DNA of 64,000 nt from the NCBI GenBank assembly GCA_020249505.1, contig JADCFN010000023.1:62001-126000 (forward strand). Direction: 5' to 3'. This document shows, in pieces, positions 28,167 to 38,251 of the stretch (positions are counted from its first letter, which is position 1; each line of letters begins with the position of its first letter). Source of the stretch: Roseomonas sp. (GTDB lineage Bacteria > Pseudomonadota > Alphaproteobacteria > Acetobacterales > Acetobacteraceae). Under the pieces are notes generated by a model. That model worked only from the letters and a program-made list of their open reading frames with translations, was not told where the DNA came from and did not search any database. Made by a program: the position numbers and the translations under genes.

Positions 28167-29465
28167 TCAGTCATGCTCGGCTGTCCGGCGGCGGAAGCGC
28201 CGCACGCCAAGCGCCACCGTCAAAGCGACGATCGGAATGGCGATGCTGGTCACGATTTCTTCATGGAATGCGATGCCCGAAGTGACCAAGCCCTTGGCCA
28301 GATAGGCAACAAGCCCAACCACATAATAGGTGATGGCGGCAACAGAAAACCCTTCAACCGCCTGCTGCAACCTAAGCTGCTGACGCGCGCGCCGTTCCAT
28401 GGAAGCGAGTAGGGCCTGGTTCTGCCTCTCCCGCGTGATATCAACGCGCGTAGACAGAAGCTGCGTGGCGCGCGCCACGCGTTGGGATAGCATTTCCTGC
28501 CGCGCGGCGACCGCCTGACAGGTATTCATGGCCGGCGCCAGGCGACGTTCGGTGAATTCGCCAAACGTCTGCATGCCTTCCATGCGCATCTCCCGCAATT
28601 CGTGAATGCGGTTGCGCACCAATTCGTAATAGGCTGTAGCGGCAGAAAAGCGAAACCGATGGCGCGATTCGCGGCTTTCCGCTTCAGCTGCCATGCGCGT
28701 CAGGCGTTGCAGCAACAGCGGCTCATCGGCTTCCTGCGCTTCCACCAGCGCCGCGCTGATTTCCGCTAATTCGCGTTCCTGCGCGCCGATCTGGGGTGCG
28801 ACTTCCTGCGCGACCGGCAGCGCCAGCAGCGCCATGATGCGGTAGGTTTCCATCTCAAGCAGGCGCTGCGTGAGCCGGCCAGCCTGATAGGGCGACATGC
28901 CGCCATCATAAATCAGGAAACGACTGAAACCATCATCCTGGATGCGGAAATCCGTGAAGGCATGCGCATGGCCACTCACCAGCGGACCGCCCACCAGCAT
29001 GTGATCACGAAAATACCGCCGAGAGATTTCGCTGATGGCCAATGGCACATCTTTGGAAGCCAGCAACGTGACATGCGCGGCAGCGATCACCTGCCCCGGC
29101 AAGGCTTTCAGCCATTCCGCCGGCAAGGCATGGATGGCGGCTGCCGAAAATGGCTCAGGCTCCGCGCCCGCGACCACCACCATAAAGCGGCTGAATTCGC
29201 CATGCCTTTCCCACTTCAGGCGAAAGGGTCCGAAATCCGCGCTGTAATGATTGGCACCAGGTGCAGGCGGCGGCACGGAAAAGCGCTGCGCCAGCGCGCA
29301 AAGCGCCGCCCAGGGTGCATCGCGCGCTTCATCGGCGTTTGGCAGCAGGGCAATCTGTGAAACACGGCAGGGGGAAAAGAGAATCTCCGGCGGGCGCGCA
29401 TGCACCTCATCATTCAACTCAAGGCGCTTGGCATAGGATGGCGGGAGCACGTTATCGAAGCTCAT
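28167..29465 (-). CDS. DUF3422 family membrane-anchored protein
   Basis: 432 residues from ATG 29465, which overlaps the bchO stop (ATGA). The start PPSYAKRLELNDEVHARPPE and the overall layout are those of DUF3422: a large soluble part, long helical or coiled-coil segments (about 240-370) and two C-terminal transmembrane helices ending in RRFRRR. The function of the family is unknown. Coupling to bchO and location before crtB place it in the photosynthesis transcript; a role in membrane organisation or pigment assembly is only a guess. Confidence 0.85.
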   Translation of the reverse strand: MSFDNVLPPSYAKRLELNDEVHARPPEILFSPCRVSQIALLPNADEARDAPWAALCALAQRFSVPPPAPGANHYSADFGPFRLKWERHGEFSRFMVVVAGAEPEPFSAAAIHALPAEWLKALPGQVIAAAHVTLLASKDVPLAISEISRRYFRDHMLVGGPLVSGHAHAFTDFRIQDDGFSRFLIYDGGMSPYQAGRLTQRLLEMETYRIMALLALPVAQEVAPQIGAQERELAEISAALVEAQEADEPLLLQRLTRMAAEAESRESRHRFRFSAATAYYELVRNRIHELREMRMEGMQTFGEFTERRLAPAMNTCQAVAARQEMLSQRVARATQLLSTRVDITRERQNQALLASMERRARQQLRLQQAVEGFSVAAITYYVVGLVAYLAKGLVTSGIAFHEEIVTSIAIPIVALTVALGVRRFRRRTAEHD

Positions 29466-30370
29466 GCCGCTGCCCCCGTGAGGTTCTGGGCAAGGCGCGA
29501 CCATTCCTTGATCAGCGTATCGGCAACACGCGCTGGCGCTTCTTCATGCGCCAAATGGCCCAGCCCCTCCAAGGTAATGATGCGCGCGACCGGAAGGATG
29601 GCCTGGATGCGCCGCGCCTGTATGGGTGGCACGGCGCGATCGCGGCTGCCCACAAGTAGGAACAGCACAGTGCCAAGGCGCGGCAAATCGCGCAGCAAGG
29701 GGCGCAATTCCCATTGCGCCATCATGGTCAGCGCCGCGCGAATATGCCCGGAATAGCCGAAAAGCCGTGTGTATAATTCCACACCGCGCGGCCCGATATC
29801 AGACCCCGTATCGCGCAGCAGCTTCGCCGCGACTTCATGCTTGGAAGCGCGCCAAGCACAAAGCTTGGAGACAAAAGGCAGGCCCACCATCAACTGCGCG
29901 GCGCGCGTGAAAAACGCCGAATGCTCATCACCCAAGGGCAGCAGGGCACCATTCAGGCTGAAGATGGCGCGTGGCGAGATACTGCCATCCAAGGCCATAC
30001 GCAGCGCAATCGCTGCCCCTGCCGAATGGCCAAGGACCACATCGGGCGAGACCTGAAGCTTCTTCAGCAGTGCCTGCAAGGCTTCCGAAAAACCTGCGAG
30101 TGAAACCCGCGTCTGCGGAAGGCCGGAGGTAAAGCCATGCCCTGGCAGATCCGGCGCAATCAGCGTGAAATGCGGCGCGAGCAATGGCGCCAGATCGCGC
30201 CAGCTATGTGTGGCCGCAGCCGTGCCATGCAGCAACAAAAGGCAAGGCCCCTGCCCCATGCGCTGCACATGCCATCTGAGCCCGCCAGCTTCGATAAATT
30301 GGCTCGATTCCCGATTAGGCCAATCGCGCCCGTCTCTTTCCCAGTTTGGCAATTCTCCGGACGCGGCCAT
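29462..30370 (-). CDS. bchO: Mg-chelatase-associated alpha/beta hydrolase BchO
   Basis: 302 residues, alpha/beta hydrolase with nucleophile elbow GHSAGA, oxyanion region LLHGTAAATHSW and catalytic His in GLGHLAHEE. BchO is regularly linked to bchID in PGCs and thought to assist magnesium chelatase; its exact reaction is not established. ATG 30370 lies 4 nt after the bchD stop; the open frame further upstream overlaps bchD. Confidence 0.92.
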   Translation of the reverse strand: MAASGELPNWERDGRDWPNRESSQFIEAGGLRWHVQRMGQGPCLLLLHGTAAATHSWRDLAPLLAPHFTLIAPDLPGHGFTSGLPQTRVSLAGFSEALQALLKKLQVSPDVVLGHSAGAAIALRMALDGSISPRAIFSLNGALLPLGDEHSAFFTRAAQLMVGLPFVSKLCAWRASKHEVAAKLLRDTGSDIGPRGVELYTRLFGYSGHIRAALTMMAQWELRPLLRDLPRLGTVLFLLVGSRDRAVPPIQARRIQAILPVARIITLEGLGHLAHEEAPARVADTLIKEWSRLAQNLTGAAA

Positions 30371-30374
30371 GGCA

Positions 30375-32171
30375 TCAGGGCCCTGAGGCCGGCGCGCGCG
30401 CCGCATGACGCACGGCAGCCGACATGCGCGCCGCATCAGCGAAAGGCAGCGGCACATAGCGCGCACCCATGGCAGAGGCGAGGTCGCGCGAGAAAGGCTG
30501 TGGCCGCGGCGCTGTATCAATCAGCAGCGCTGCAAAGCCAGAAGCCTTGAACAGCCGCGCCGTATCCAGCGCTTCCGATTCTGCCGTGGCGCGCCCACCC
30601 ATTCCATCGCGCGTCACATTGGCGCGACCATCGGTCAGCGCGACAATCACCGGTGTCTGCCCACGCTTGCGGCTGGCTTCCGCCATGGCGTAGCCGGCAG
30701 CAATCCCGGCCGCGAGTGGCGTGCCCCCGCCCCCCGGCAAGGCGGCCAAGCTGCGCTTGGCGCGCACCAGGGAATGCGTTGGTTCAAGCAACACCTCTGC
30801 ACCCCGGCCACGAAAGGCAATCACCGCCACGCGATCACGCCGCACGTAACAATCAGCCAGCAGCAATTCCACGGCCCCCTTGGCTTCAGCGAGGCGATGC
30901 AAAGCGGCAGACCCTGAAGCATCCACCAGAAAAATCGTGGTGGTTTCGCTATTCTGCTTGTAACGCCGGATGCGCACATCTTCGCGCCTGATATGCACCA
31001 AAGCCGCGTGATGCGGCTTTTCGCGACGGCGATATTCCTGCCAGGGCGCAGCAACACGGAGCGTTTCCACCAAAGCCAAACGCAGCCCCGCGCGCCACGC
31101 CGCCGGGCGCGCGCCAATCGGCCGACCACGCTGGGCTGAACGGCGCATCATGCCAGATCTACCAGAAGCAGCCGCCTGACGCGCCATTTGCCTTGCCGCA
31201 ACACCAAGCCCCGCGAGCAATCCTGCCGGCAGGCTTGCCTGCGCCGCCGCAAGCACAAGATCTTCCAGCGATGGCTGGTCCTGCTGCTGTTCGGTATCAG
31301 AATTGGAAGGTTCTTGCTGTTGTTCGGGCGGTTGTTCCTGTTCCTGGGCCGGCGCCTCAGGCAATTGCCGTGCACGCGGTGCCAAGATGAGTTGCGCTGC
31401 AAGCGCCGCATCTTCACCCGTTACTTGCGTGCGGCCCGCAAGCGCGGCGGCAGCGCGGGCGCACCGCAGCGCAAATACAGGCGCACGCAAGGACAGGATA
31501 CCAAGCGCCAAGGCCGCCGCACAAAAGGCTTGCGGCAGATCAGCGGGCACTTGAACTTGGCTTAGGCGCCGCCGCGCTGCCTCAATCTCCGCACGCGTCG
31601 GCCTGGAAGGAAGTGCGCGCTTTAACCCTATGGGTTCAAAGCTCAGTTGAAAGGCAAGGCGATCAGAAAGCGCTTCGGTCACCTGCTCCTCTTCGCTGGC
31701 ACCCTCATCCAGCGCAACAACGCCAAATCGGGTGGCGCGCGCCATCGTAATACCCTCACGCGCTACGCAAAGCACACCACTATCCAGCACGGCGGCGATG
31801 CGCGCGATCATCTGGCTTTCAACGCGCTCCGCCATGGGCAGGATGATCATACCACCATCAGCCTCGGCCAGAAGACCCGGTTGCGCGATGGGACGCCCGG
31901 CACTCAGGCTTGCAGCAAGATCAAGCCCACCCAGCAAGCGGCTATCCGCAATACCCAAAGGCACGCGCCGCCAAGGCACGCCAGTCGGCAGAAGTTTGCG
32001 AAAAGAATCAAGCCATTCATCACGCCTTGGATCGGCAGGTCCGCGCAGCACAAGACCGGCGAGCCCTACAGGATCAACCGCCAGCAAGGCCGCAACCTGA
32101 AACGAGACGCTCTCCGCACCTGTATCTTCGGCGCGCTTCGCATCGGCACTTCTGGCGGCCAGAACACTCAT
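30375..32171 (-). CDS. bchD: Magnesium chelatase subunit D
   Basis: 598 residues from ATG 32171. A degenerate AAA+ domain without Walker A, a Pro/Gln/Glu-rich linker (271-300) and a C-terminal integrin-I domain with MIDAS DASGS (417-421). With BchI it forms the ATPase platform that drives Mg insertion by BchH. It starts 25 nt after bchI. The frame is open upstream to 32357 inside bchI, but a start there would give an atypical N-terminus. Confidence 0.94.
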   Translation of the reverse strand: MSVLAARSADAKRAEDTGAESVSFQVAALLAVDPVGLAGLVLRGPADPRRDEWLDSFRKLLPTGVPWRRVPLGIADSRLLGGLDLAASLSAGRPIAQPGLLAEADGGMIILPMAERVESQMIARIAAVLDSGVLCVAREGITMARATRFGVVALDEGASEEEQVTEALSDRLAFQLSFEPIGLKRALPSRPTRAEIEAARRRLSQVQVPADLPQAFCAAALALGILSLRAPVFALRCARAAAALAGRTQVTGEDAALAAQLILAPRARQLPEAPAQEQEQPPEQQQEPSNSDTEQQQDQPSLEDLVLAAAQASLPAGLLAGLGVAARQMARQAAASGRSGMMRRSAQRGRPIGARPAAWRAGLRLALVETLRVAAPWQEYRRREKPHHAALVHIRREDVRIRRYKQNSETTTIFLVDASGSAALHRLAEAKGAVELLLADCYVRRDRVAVIAFRGRGAEVLLEPTHSLVRAKRSLAALPGGGGTPLAAGIAAGYAMAEASRKRGQTPVIVALTDGRANVTRDGMGGRATAESEALDTARLFKASGFAALLIDTAPRPQPFSRDLASAMGARYVPLPFADAARMSAAVRHAARAPASGP

Positions 32172-32196
32172 TCCTTTCGGCTCCGGCCCCAACTCC

Positions 32197-33342
32197 TCAT
32201 GGCCCGAAGACGTCTTCGAGCGCCTTTTCCACCCGCGTCGTAGCAACGGTTTCATCAAGTGGATTACGCCGCAACCGGTGCCGCAACGCGGAAGCCGCGA
32301 CGCTGCGCAGATGCGCCGTTCCCACTTCCAAATCGCCCTCAAGCGCCGCCAAAGCACGTGCCGCGCGCACTAGGGTCAATTCCCCACGCAAGCCATCGGT
32401 ACCAAGCGCCATGCAGAGCGTAGCGGCCTGTTCAATCGTGCCGAGAGGCAAGGTGACGGAACTCAGCCGCTTCCGACCGGCCAGGATTGTCTCGCGCGTG
32501 CGCGCTTCATCCTTCGCCCAATGCTTCATGAAGCCAGGAGCATCCCGGTCATAAGCATCACGCCGGCAAACCACCTCAACACGGCTGGCAAGATCTGTTG
32601 GTGTTGAGACTTCAACCGAAAGTCCGAAGCGATCGAGCAATTGCGGGCGCAATTCACCTTCTTCGGGATTGCCGCTGCCAATCAGGACAAAGCGCGCAGG
32701 GTGACGCAGGCTGATGCCCTCCCGTTCCACGACATTCTCGCCCGAAGCTGCGACATCCAGGAGAAGATCAACCAAATGATCCTCAAGCAGGTTTACCTCG
32801 TCAATATAGAGGAAACCGCGATGCGCCGCGGCAAGCAAACCAGGTTCGAAAGCCTTCACGCCCTGCGCCAAGGCCCTTTCGATATCAAGCGCGCCCGCCA
32901 GGCGATCTTCCGTCGTACCGAGGGGCAAATCCACAACAGGTACAGGCACCATGCGCTTTTCAGGCTTCTTTCCCTTGGCCAGATTGCCGCAATGAGAACA
33001 GCTCACCTGCGGTGCCGCTGGATCACACGCAAAGGGGCAGCCAGCCACCACAGCCATTTCAGGCAAAAGCGCCGCAAGCGAACGCACCGCAGTGGATTTA
33101 CCAGTGCCACGATCTCCAAACACCAGAACACCACCGATGCTTGGGTCAACCGCCGCAATCATCAGCGCACGCTTCATCTCCTGCTGCCCCACAATGGCGC
33201 TGAAGGGGTAAGCACTACGCGTGGGTACGGCCGCTAGGCGGCCACCGGTTTCGGATGCTGGGCGTGGCGCCGTACGGCGCGACGCCTGCCCATCTTGACC
33301 AGCCCGAATGGCTGGCCGAAAGCTACTCAGGGCGCCATCCAT
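32197..33342 (-). CDS. bchI: Magnesium chelatase ATPase subunit I
   Basis: 381 residues, AAA+ ATPase: Walker A GDRGTGKST (76-84), Walker B LYIDEVNLL, sensor GSGNPEEGELRPQLLDRFG. The insertion after the first strands contains four Cys (102, 106, 115, 118; C-x3-C and C-x2-C), which could bind a metal. ATG 33342 shares one base with the hemA stop (TAATG), deciding it over the in-frame ATG at 33375. Confidence 0.95.
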   Translation of the reverse strand: MDGALSSFRPAIRAGQDGQASRRTAPRPASETGGRLAAVPTRSAYPFSAIVGQQEMKRALMIAAVDPSIGGVLVFGDRGTGKSTAVRSLAALLPEMAVVAGCPFACDPAAPQVSCSHCGNLAKGKKPEKRMVPVPVVDLPLGTTEDRLAGALDIERALAQGVKAFEPGLLAAAHRGFLYIDEVNLLEDHLVDLLLDVAASGENVVEREGISLRHPARFVLIGSGNPEEGELRPQLLDRFGLSVEVSTPTDLASRVEVVCRRDAYDRDAPGFMKHWAKDEARTRETILAGRKRLSSVTLPLGTIEQAATLCMALGTDGLRGELTLVRAARALAALEGDLEVGTAHLRSVAASALRHRLRRNPLDETVATTRVEKALEDVFGP

Positions 33343-34553
33343 TACGCGGCCCGCCGCAAACGGAACTCTGACCAAACCTGTTCAAGCGATTGGACCAGGT
33401 GATCCATATCCGCATCGGAATGCACCGGTGATGGCGTGATGCGGAGCCTTTCCGTTCCGCGCGGTACAGTCGGGTAGTTGATGGGCTGCACGTAAATCCC
33501 ATGTTCATCCAACAGCGTGTCACTCAACTTCTTGCAGAGTGTCGGATCACCTACCATGACCGGCACGATATGGCTGAGATTGTCCAAATGCGGCACACCA
33601 ATCGCGTTCAGGCGCTGGCGCAAGGTGCCAGCACGCTCATGCAGGCGTTTGCGTTCCTCATTGCTCTGCCGCAGGTGACGAATGGCCGCGCGCGCGCCAG
33701 CAGCAATGGCCGGCGGCAAGGCTGTTGAGAAAATAAAGCCAGAGGCAAAGGACCGCACAAAATCGCACATTGCCGTGCTGCCGGCGATGTAGCCACCAAT
33801 CACGCCAAAGGCTTTCGCCAGCGTACCTTCAATGACCGTGACACGATCCGCGACACCATCACGTTGCGTAATGCCGCCGCCGCTTGGGCCATAAAGGCCA
33901 ACAGCATGCACCTCATCACAATAGGTCATGGCACCATGCGCGTCGGCAACATCGCAGATATCGCTGATCGGCGCGATATCGCCATCCATGGAATAGACGC
34001 TTTCAAATGCGACCAATTTCGGTGCGGTCTTTGGAAGCTCCGAAAGAACCCGCCGCAAATCTGCAACATCATTATGCTTGAACAGCACGCGCTTGGCCTT
34101 GCTGTGGCGCATGCCCTCAATCATGGAGGCGTGGTTCATTTCGTCGGAGACGATGATGCAGCCAGGCAGCTTCGATCCTAAGGTAGAAAGAGATGCCCAA
34201 TTCGACATATAGCCAGAATTGAAGAGCAGCGCCGATTCACGCCCATGCAGCGCGGCCAAATCCTGTTCAAGCAACACATGCTCATGATTAGTACCGGAAA
34301 TATTACGCGTACCGCCTGCACCGGCGCCGCAGCGATCCAGCGCTTCATGCATGGCATGCAATACATCCGGATGCTGCCCCATACCGAGGTAGTCATTCGA
34401 ACACCAAACAGTCACCTCACCACGAACACCCTTATCGTGCCGCGTTGCACGCGGGAATTCGCCGCGGCGCCGCTCAAGATCGGCAAATACCCGATACCTA
34501 CCTTCGCGGCGAAGGCCATCAAGCTGACCCTGGAAAAATTCTTCGTAATTCAT
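33342..34553 (-). CDS. hemA: 5-aminolevulinate synthase
   Basis: 403 residues, PLP-dependent alpha-oxoamine synthase. [30 protein letters not shown] and the catalytic Lys in [10 protein letters not shown] are present. It condenses glycine with succinyl-CoA, the first step of the alphaproteobacterial tetrapyrrole route. ATG 34553 has GGAG 8 nt upstream. A hemA copy inside the PGC suggests that precursor supply is co-regulated with pigment synthesis. Confidence 0.96.
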   Translation of the reverse strand: MNYEEFFQGQLDGLRREGRYRVFADLERRRGEFPRATRHDKGVRGEVTVWCSNDYLGMGQHPDVLHAMHEALDRCGAGAGGTRNISGTNHEHVLLEQDLAALHGRESALLFNSGYMSNWASLSTLGSKLPGCIIVSDEMNHASMIEGMRHSKAKRVLFKHNDVADLRRVLSELPKTAPKLVAFESVYSMDGDIAPISDICDVADAHGAMTYCDEVHAVGLYGPSGGGITQRDGVADRVTVIEGTLAKAFGVIGGYIAGSTAMCDFVRSFASGFIFSTALPPAIAAGARAAIRHLRQSNEERKRLHERAGTLRQRLNAIGVPHLDNLSHIVPVMVGDPTLCKKLSDTLLDEHGIYVQPINYPTVPRGTERLRITPSPVHSDADMDHLVQSLEQVWSEFRLRRAA

Positions 34554-34664
34554 ATTACATTCTCCTCGCCCAGAATGATTTTCCAGGTCTTGCGATTGCG
34601 CGAAGGTCGCTTCCGGACATGATCGCCGAAACAAGGCCCCTCGCCATGCCTTGGGTAGTCTGCT

Positions 34665-35723
34665 TCATGCGCCGTACCTCAGCGCATAATCCTCAAACTC
34701 CGACTGGATACCGCGCATATCCAACAGTCGCCCTGTGACAATGATTCCAGTTCGCATTGCCTCGGTTGCAGCAGCGCGTCGCAAATGCATGGTACCATCG
34801 ACAAAATCGAGCGTGAGCCACCCTTCGGGCGCTCTGATAGAGCCCTTCAAGCTCTCGATGGAGCCAAACGCGCCGGCGGTGATGCGAACCAGAAGCGCGT
34901 CCAAAGGGCGCGTGTCAAAAGGGCCGCTCCTATCAGTGAACCAGGTCGCTGTTTGGGCTGGCGCAGGCTCATCTCGCAATCCCCAGCGCCAAAGTGTTTC
35001 AATAGGAAGCGGCAACATTAAGAACCAATGTTCGATCACAGCAAGCGACGCGATTGTGGCGATCAGCATGAAGCCGACCGCTTGATGGGCATCCGCACCA
35101 TCCGCAAAAGCCTTATGGAAAAGCCACGCGCTCAAGAGCGTGCCAAGCGTGATTGAAAATGGAAAAAGCAAATTCATGGGTCTGTGGGCAAAATAGCTGC
35201 TCATGTAGCGAAGATGCGCCGGCAGCAACGTCTCACCCGTATTGCGCACACCCAAATAAAGGTTGAGCTTGGCACTAAGCCGCATGAGCCAAAGAATGCC
35301 ATAGGTCATGAGGCCAATACGATTAGGTCCCTGCGCAAAAGCGATAATCAACAGGAAACCCAGGGCGAGGATCAGGATCTCGTGCCAGAGCACAACACGA
35401 GTCGCGGACCAAAAGCGTGGCAGCCCCGTAAGCTCAGACGGCAAAGCCTTACGATTGGGGCCAGTAATCAACCCGCCCAAAAAACTGATCTCTACTGCAC
35501 CCCATATTGCCAAGGCAGCCAGGAAGGAAAGATAGGCACCGGCGGCGCTTACCTCCTCTGCGGCAAAATGAAGCGTGATCAGCCCGCCAAAAAGCAAGAT
35601 TCCCGCGCAAGCAGCGAGTGCGACGCGCTGCTGCGCAAGTGCCGTGACCGCAAAGAGAATGGCACCCGTCGTCACCCACCAGAGGAAGATGGCGATCAGG
35701 GCAGCGGTCATGCTTTCTGGCAT
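34665..35723 (-). CDS. puhE: Photosynthetic complex assembly protein PuhE with C-terminal extension
   Basis: 352 residues. The first ~265 are the seven-helix PuhE/DUF3623 membrane protein (FLWWVTTGAIL near the start, YGILWLMRLSAKLNLYLGVRN, and HWFLMLPLPIETLWRWGL near the end). About 85 further hydrophilic residues follow, longer than the usual family length, with beta-rich character and no recognised domain. PuhE helps reaction-centre and BChl assembly. The start may be ATG 35723 or 35711; the acsF stop is 9 nt upstream. Confidence 0.88.
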   Translation of the reverse strand: MPESMTAALIAIFLWWVTTGAILFAVTALAQQRVALAACAGILLFGGLITLHFAAEEVSAAGAYLSFLAALAIWGAVEISFLGGLITGPNRKALPSELTGLPRFWSATRVVLWHEILILALGFLLIIAFAQGPNRIGLMTYGILWLMRLSAKLNLYLGVRNTGETLLPAHLRYMSSYFAHRPMNLLFPFSITLGTLLSAWLFHKAFADGADAHQAVGFMLIATIASLAVIEHWFLMLPLPIETLWRWGLRDEPAPAQTATWFTDRSGPFDTRPLDALLVRITAGAFGSIESLKGSIRAPEGWLTLDFVDGTMHLRRAAATEAMRTGIIVTGRLLDMRGIQSEFEDYALRYGA

Positions 35724-35732
35724 GGCGCTAAA

Positions 35733-36809
35733 CTACCAAACCGGCGAAAGGCGAATTTCGCTAGGCAGCGGATGCTTCCTAGGCCGCCTGAAGAATAGCT
35801 TGGCAAAGGTAGTGGCCGCAGAAATACTAAGGCCAAGGTTACGCAGCTTGCCACCAATCCCACCTTGCCGGCGCGCATCGCTCATTTTTTCGGATATCTG
35901 CCAAAGCCGATCCATGTCTTTCATGAAGCCAGGCCCATCCACATCCAAGGTCACGGGGAATACCTGGCGGCAAATCTCCTCTGTGATCTTAAACACTTGG
36001 CGGTCATATTCGGTCGGCGTCATCCCCAACGCCTTATGAAATTCCGGACGCCCGTGGTCACGCACATACATGGTGGCGAAAACGGCAAGCTGAAAGAAAC
36101 GGCACCAAAGGGCGTTTACGCCCGTCAGAAGCTTCGGGTTGGCGCGCATCAGCAGCGCGAAGGCCTCACCATGGCGAAATTCATCATTGCACCAGTTTTC
36201 GAACCACTGGAAAATCGGATGAAAGCGCAGTTCGGGATGGCGTTCGAATTGCCGGAAGATGGTGATGTAGCGGGCGTAGCCAATCTTCTCGCTCAGATAG
36301 GTAGCGTAGAAGATGAACTTCGGCTGGAAGTAGTGATACTTCTTCGCGCGCGTCAGGAAGCCGAGATCCACCCCAATGCCAAGATCCTTCAATGCGTCGT
36401 TGATGAACCCCGCATGGCGGCTTTCATCACGCGCCATGACTGAGAACAACTCCCGCATATCGGGATTCTTCACACGCTTCTTGATTTCTGCATAGAGCAC
36501 GCAGCCAGAAAATTCCGCTGTCACGCTGCTGACGAGAAAGTCGACCAATTCCTTCTGCAAGCCCTCTGGCAGCTCATCCAGCCGAAAAGCATCGAATCGT
36601 TCATCGCGTACAAAGTGGCCTTTATTTGGGTCGCGATGGAATTCCTCCATCAAGCGGTCCCATTCGGCACGCACAGGCTCCACATCAATGGCATCCATTG
36701 CTGCAAAGTCGGTGGTATAAAAGCGAGGCGAAAGAGCGGTTTCGGTCAGCGCCAGTTCTGTCGTTTCACGCGACAGCTTTTCGCGCATCGGGTGGCTCAC
36801 GGCGTTCAT
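35733..36809 (-). CDS. acsF: Oxygen-dependent Mg-protoporphyrin IX monomethyl ester cyclase
   Basis: 358 residues, di-iron carboxylate enzyme. Metal ligands are visible in the paired motifs DESRH and NDEFRHGE. It forms the isocyclic ring E using O2. No anaerobic BchE is in the window, which fits an aerobic phototroph. The start overlaps the bciE stop (ATGA). Confidence 0.96.
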   Translation of the reverse strand: MNAVSHPMREKLSRETTELALTETALSPRFYTTDFAAMDAIDVEPVRAEWDRLMEEFHRDPNKGHFVRDERFDAFRLDELPEGLQKELVDFLVSSVTAEFSGCVLYAEIKKRVKNPDMRELFSVMARDESRHAGFINDALKDLGIGVDLGFLTRAKKYHYFQPKFIFYATYLSEKIGYARYITIFRQFERHPELRFHPIFQWFENWCNDEFRHGEAFALLMRANPKLLTGVNALWCRFFQLAVFATMYVRDHGRPEFHKALGMTPTEYDRQVFKITEEICRQVFPVTLDVDGPGFMKDMDRLWQISEKMSDARRQGGIGGKLRNLGLSISAATTFAKLFFRRPRKHPLPSEIRLSPVW

Positions 36810-37111
36810 GCGGCCTCCTTCGGCTCAAAGCCCACGTGATAGAGTTCGGTGAGTTCAAGGATAGACCGGAACTGGGTCCAATACCGCTGGAAGAAACCTG
36901 CCCGAATGACGGTGGCAGATGTTTCAAAGCTATATTTTTCCCCAAAGGCCACCTGGGCTGGCGCGCCATGCACAATCACCTGATCACCGGGCCGAAGCAC
37001 AACGTCTTCCGGCACCGCATAGGCGTGAAAGCTATCGAAGCTGCGTTCAATCTCGACGGTACAGGGTACGTCAAAACGTCTTCCCCGCCGCCCTTGGTCT
37101 TTCTGATTCAT
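36806..37111 (-). CDS. bciE: BciE-like auxiliary subunit of the aerobic cyclase
   Basis: 101 residues, soluble. It lies immediately upstream of acsF and overlaps both neighbours by ATGA, the position of the small BciE gene in Rhodobacter sphaeroides, where BciE is needed for alphaproteobacterial AcsF activity. Motif-level support is limited: a basic N-terminus, a beta-rich core and a [20 protein letters not shown]-terminus. The identification rests mainly on size and position. Confidence 0.75.
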   Translation of the reverse strand: MNQKDQGRRGRRFDVPCTVEIERSFDSFHAYAVPEDVVLRPGDQVIVHGAPAQVAFGEKYSFETSATVIRAGFFQRYWTQFRSILELTELYHVGFEPKEAA

Positions 37112-37563
37112 TTGCCTGCCTCATTTTTTTTGAAAAGAATATCCGCGAAGCTTTGCACGTTTGTGGCACCAAAGGCCCGCAGATCCGTCCAGCGCCCGCT
37201 TACCGGGTCTTCCAGAACAATCGCACCACCTTGCACAGCAGCCAGACGGAGCGGGCTTTCCATGCCAGGGTTTTGCAGTCTTCTTTCGCGCGCGAAGCCG
37301 CGCAGGGCGCCGCGCACAAAACCACCCTCACCAGGCGGGATTTCGCCAATCAATTGCCCGGTCGAGGCATCACGGATGGCGATACCGCCATCAACTCGAT
37401 CACTAAACAGAATATCGCGCGCAAAGATTACCTCATTCACAGGCCGGCGATCCTGATGCTTGTCACCGGCACTCAGCACCACAAGGGCAAGAATGCCAGC
37501 AAGCAGCAACCCGAGCCCATAGCCCAGGTAATCTGCACGCGGCATTAGCGCCTTGGTTGCCAT
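37108..37563 (-). CDS. puhC: Photosynthetic complex assembly protein PuhC
   Basis: 151 residues from ATG 37563 (GGGGAAA ribosome site; the frame further upstream overlaps puhB). One N-terminal transmembrane helix (LGLLLAGILALVVL) then a periplasmic beta-rich domain with RDILFSDRVDGGIAIRDA and SGRWTDLRAFGATNVQSF, the family's typical C-terminal motif. It aids RC-LH1 assembly. Ends overlapping bciE. Confidence 0.9.
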   Translation of the reverse strand: MATKALMPRADYLGYGLGLLLAGILALVVLSAGDKHQDRRPVNEVIFARDILFSDRVDGGIAIRDASTGQLIGEIPPGEGGFVRGALRGFARERRLQNPGMESPLRLAAVQGGAIVLEDPVSGRWTDLRAFGATNVQSFADILFKKNEAGK

Positions 37564-37573
37564 TTGCTTTCCC

Positions 37574-38251
37574 CTACGCCATCGCCGTCGCGCCACCGGG
37601 CACTTCAGCTTCCGGCCCTGCCATGCTCCGGCTGATGCCCGCCCCTGAAGTGCTTGCGACTGCACCGCCCAATATCTTCGCCACTTCCGCCACATTCGCT
37701 ACACCACGAAGCATGGGCTTTGGCCTGCCAACACTCCATCCTGCGCAATGCGGCCACAGGGCAATCCAAGAAATTCTGTGGCTCGGCAGCAATTCCATCA
37801 CAATGTCGCCATGGCCATCTTTGCGATTCCGCAAATTTGCACCCGCGATTGCCGCAAAGGGAATATTGATGGTGATCGGCAAGGCGACGCCAACGCGCAG
37901 CACCAAACGGCGTGATGTGATGGAATAGACGCTGGTTTTTGCCGTTACCTTCGCAAGCAGCACAAGTATGGCAATCGCGAGACTGCCCACCAGCATCAAG
38001 GTTACTGCCGAACCAATGGCGGTCACCATGGATGTACCCTGCAGGGCTGCATTCAAAAGATCCCAGCCAGCGAGGAAAAGGAAGTAAGCCATCACCCAGC
38101 GGATCAGGAAAACCCGCTGGGCGATTTCGGTCCAAGCAGGCGCCCCCTGCCACAGCAAGACCTCACCAGCCGGAAGCGTTTCCGGTAGGCCCGGTATCGG
38201 CTCCAGCCCATGTTCGGTCAGCCGTGAGGGGGCTGGCCTGTTCACAGGCAT
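37574..38251 (-). CDS. puhB: Photosynthetic complex assembly protein PuhB
   Basis: 225 residues. EHGLEPIPGLPETLPAGEVLLWQGAP at the N-terminus is diagnostic of PuhB; two or three transmembrane segments (about 46-105) and a PH-like domain with VYSITSRRLVLR follow. It acts in reaction-centre assembly. It overlaps the end of puhA by 10 nt. Confidence 0.93.
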   Translation of the reverse strand: MPVNRPAPSRLTEHGLEPIPGLPETLPAGEVLLWQGAPAWTEIAQRVFLIRWVMAYFLFLAGWDLLNAALQGTSMVTAIGSAVTLMLVGSLAIAILVLLAKVTAKTSVYSITSRRLVLRVGVALPITINIPFAAIAGANLRNRKDGHGDIVMELLPSHRISWIALWPHCAGWSVGRPKPMLRGVANVAEVAKILGGAVASTSGAGISRSMAGPEAEVPGGATAMA

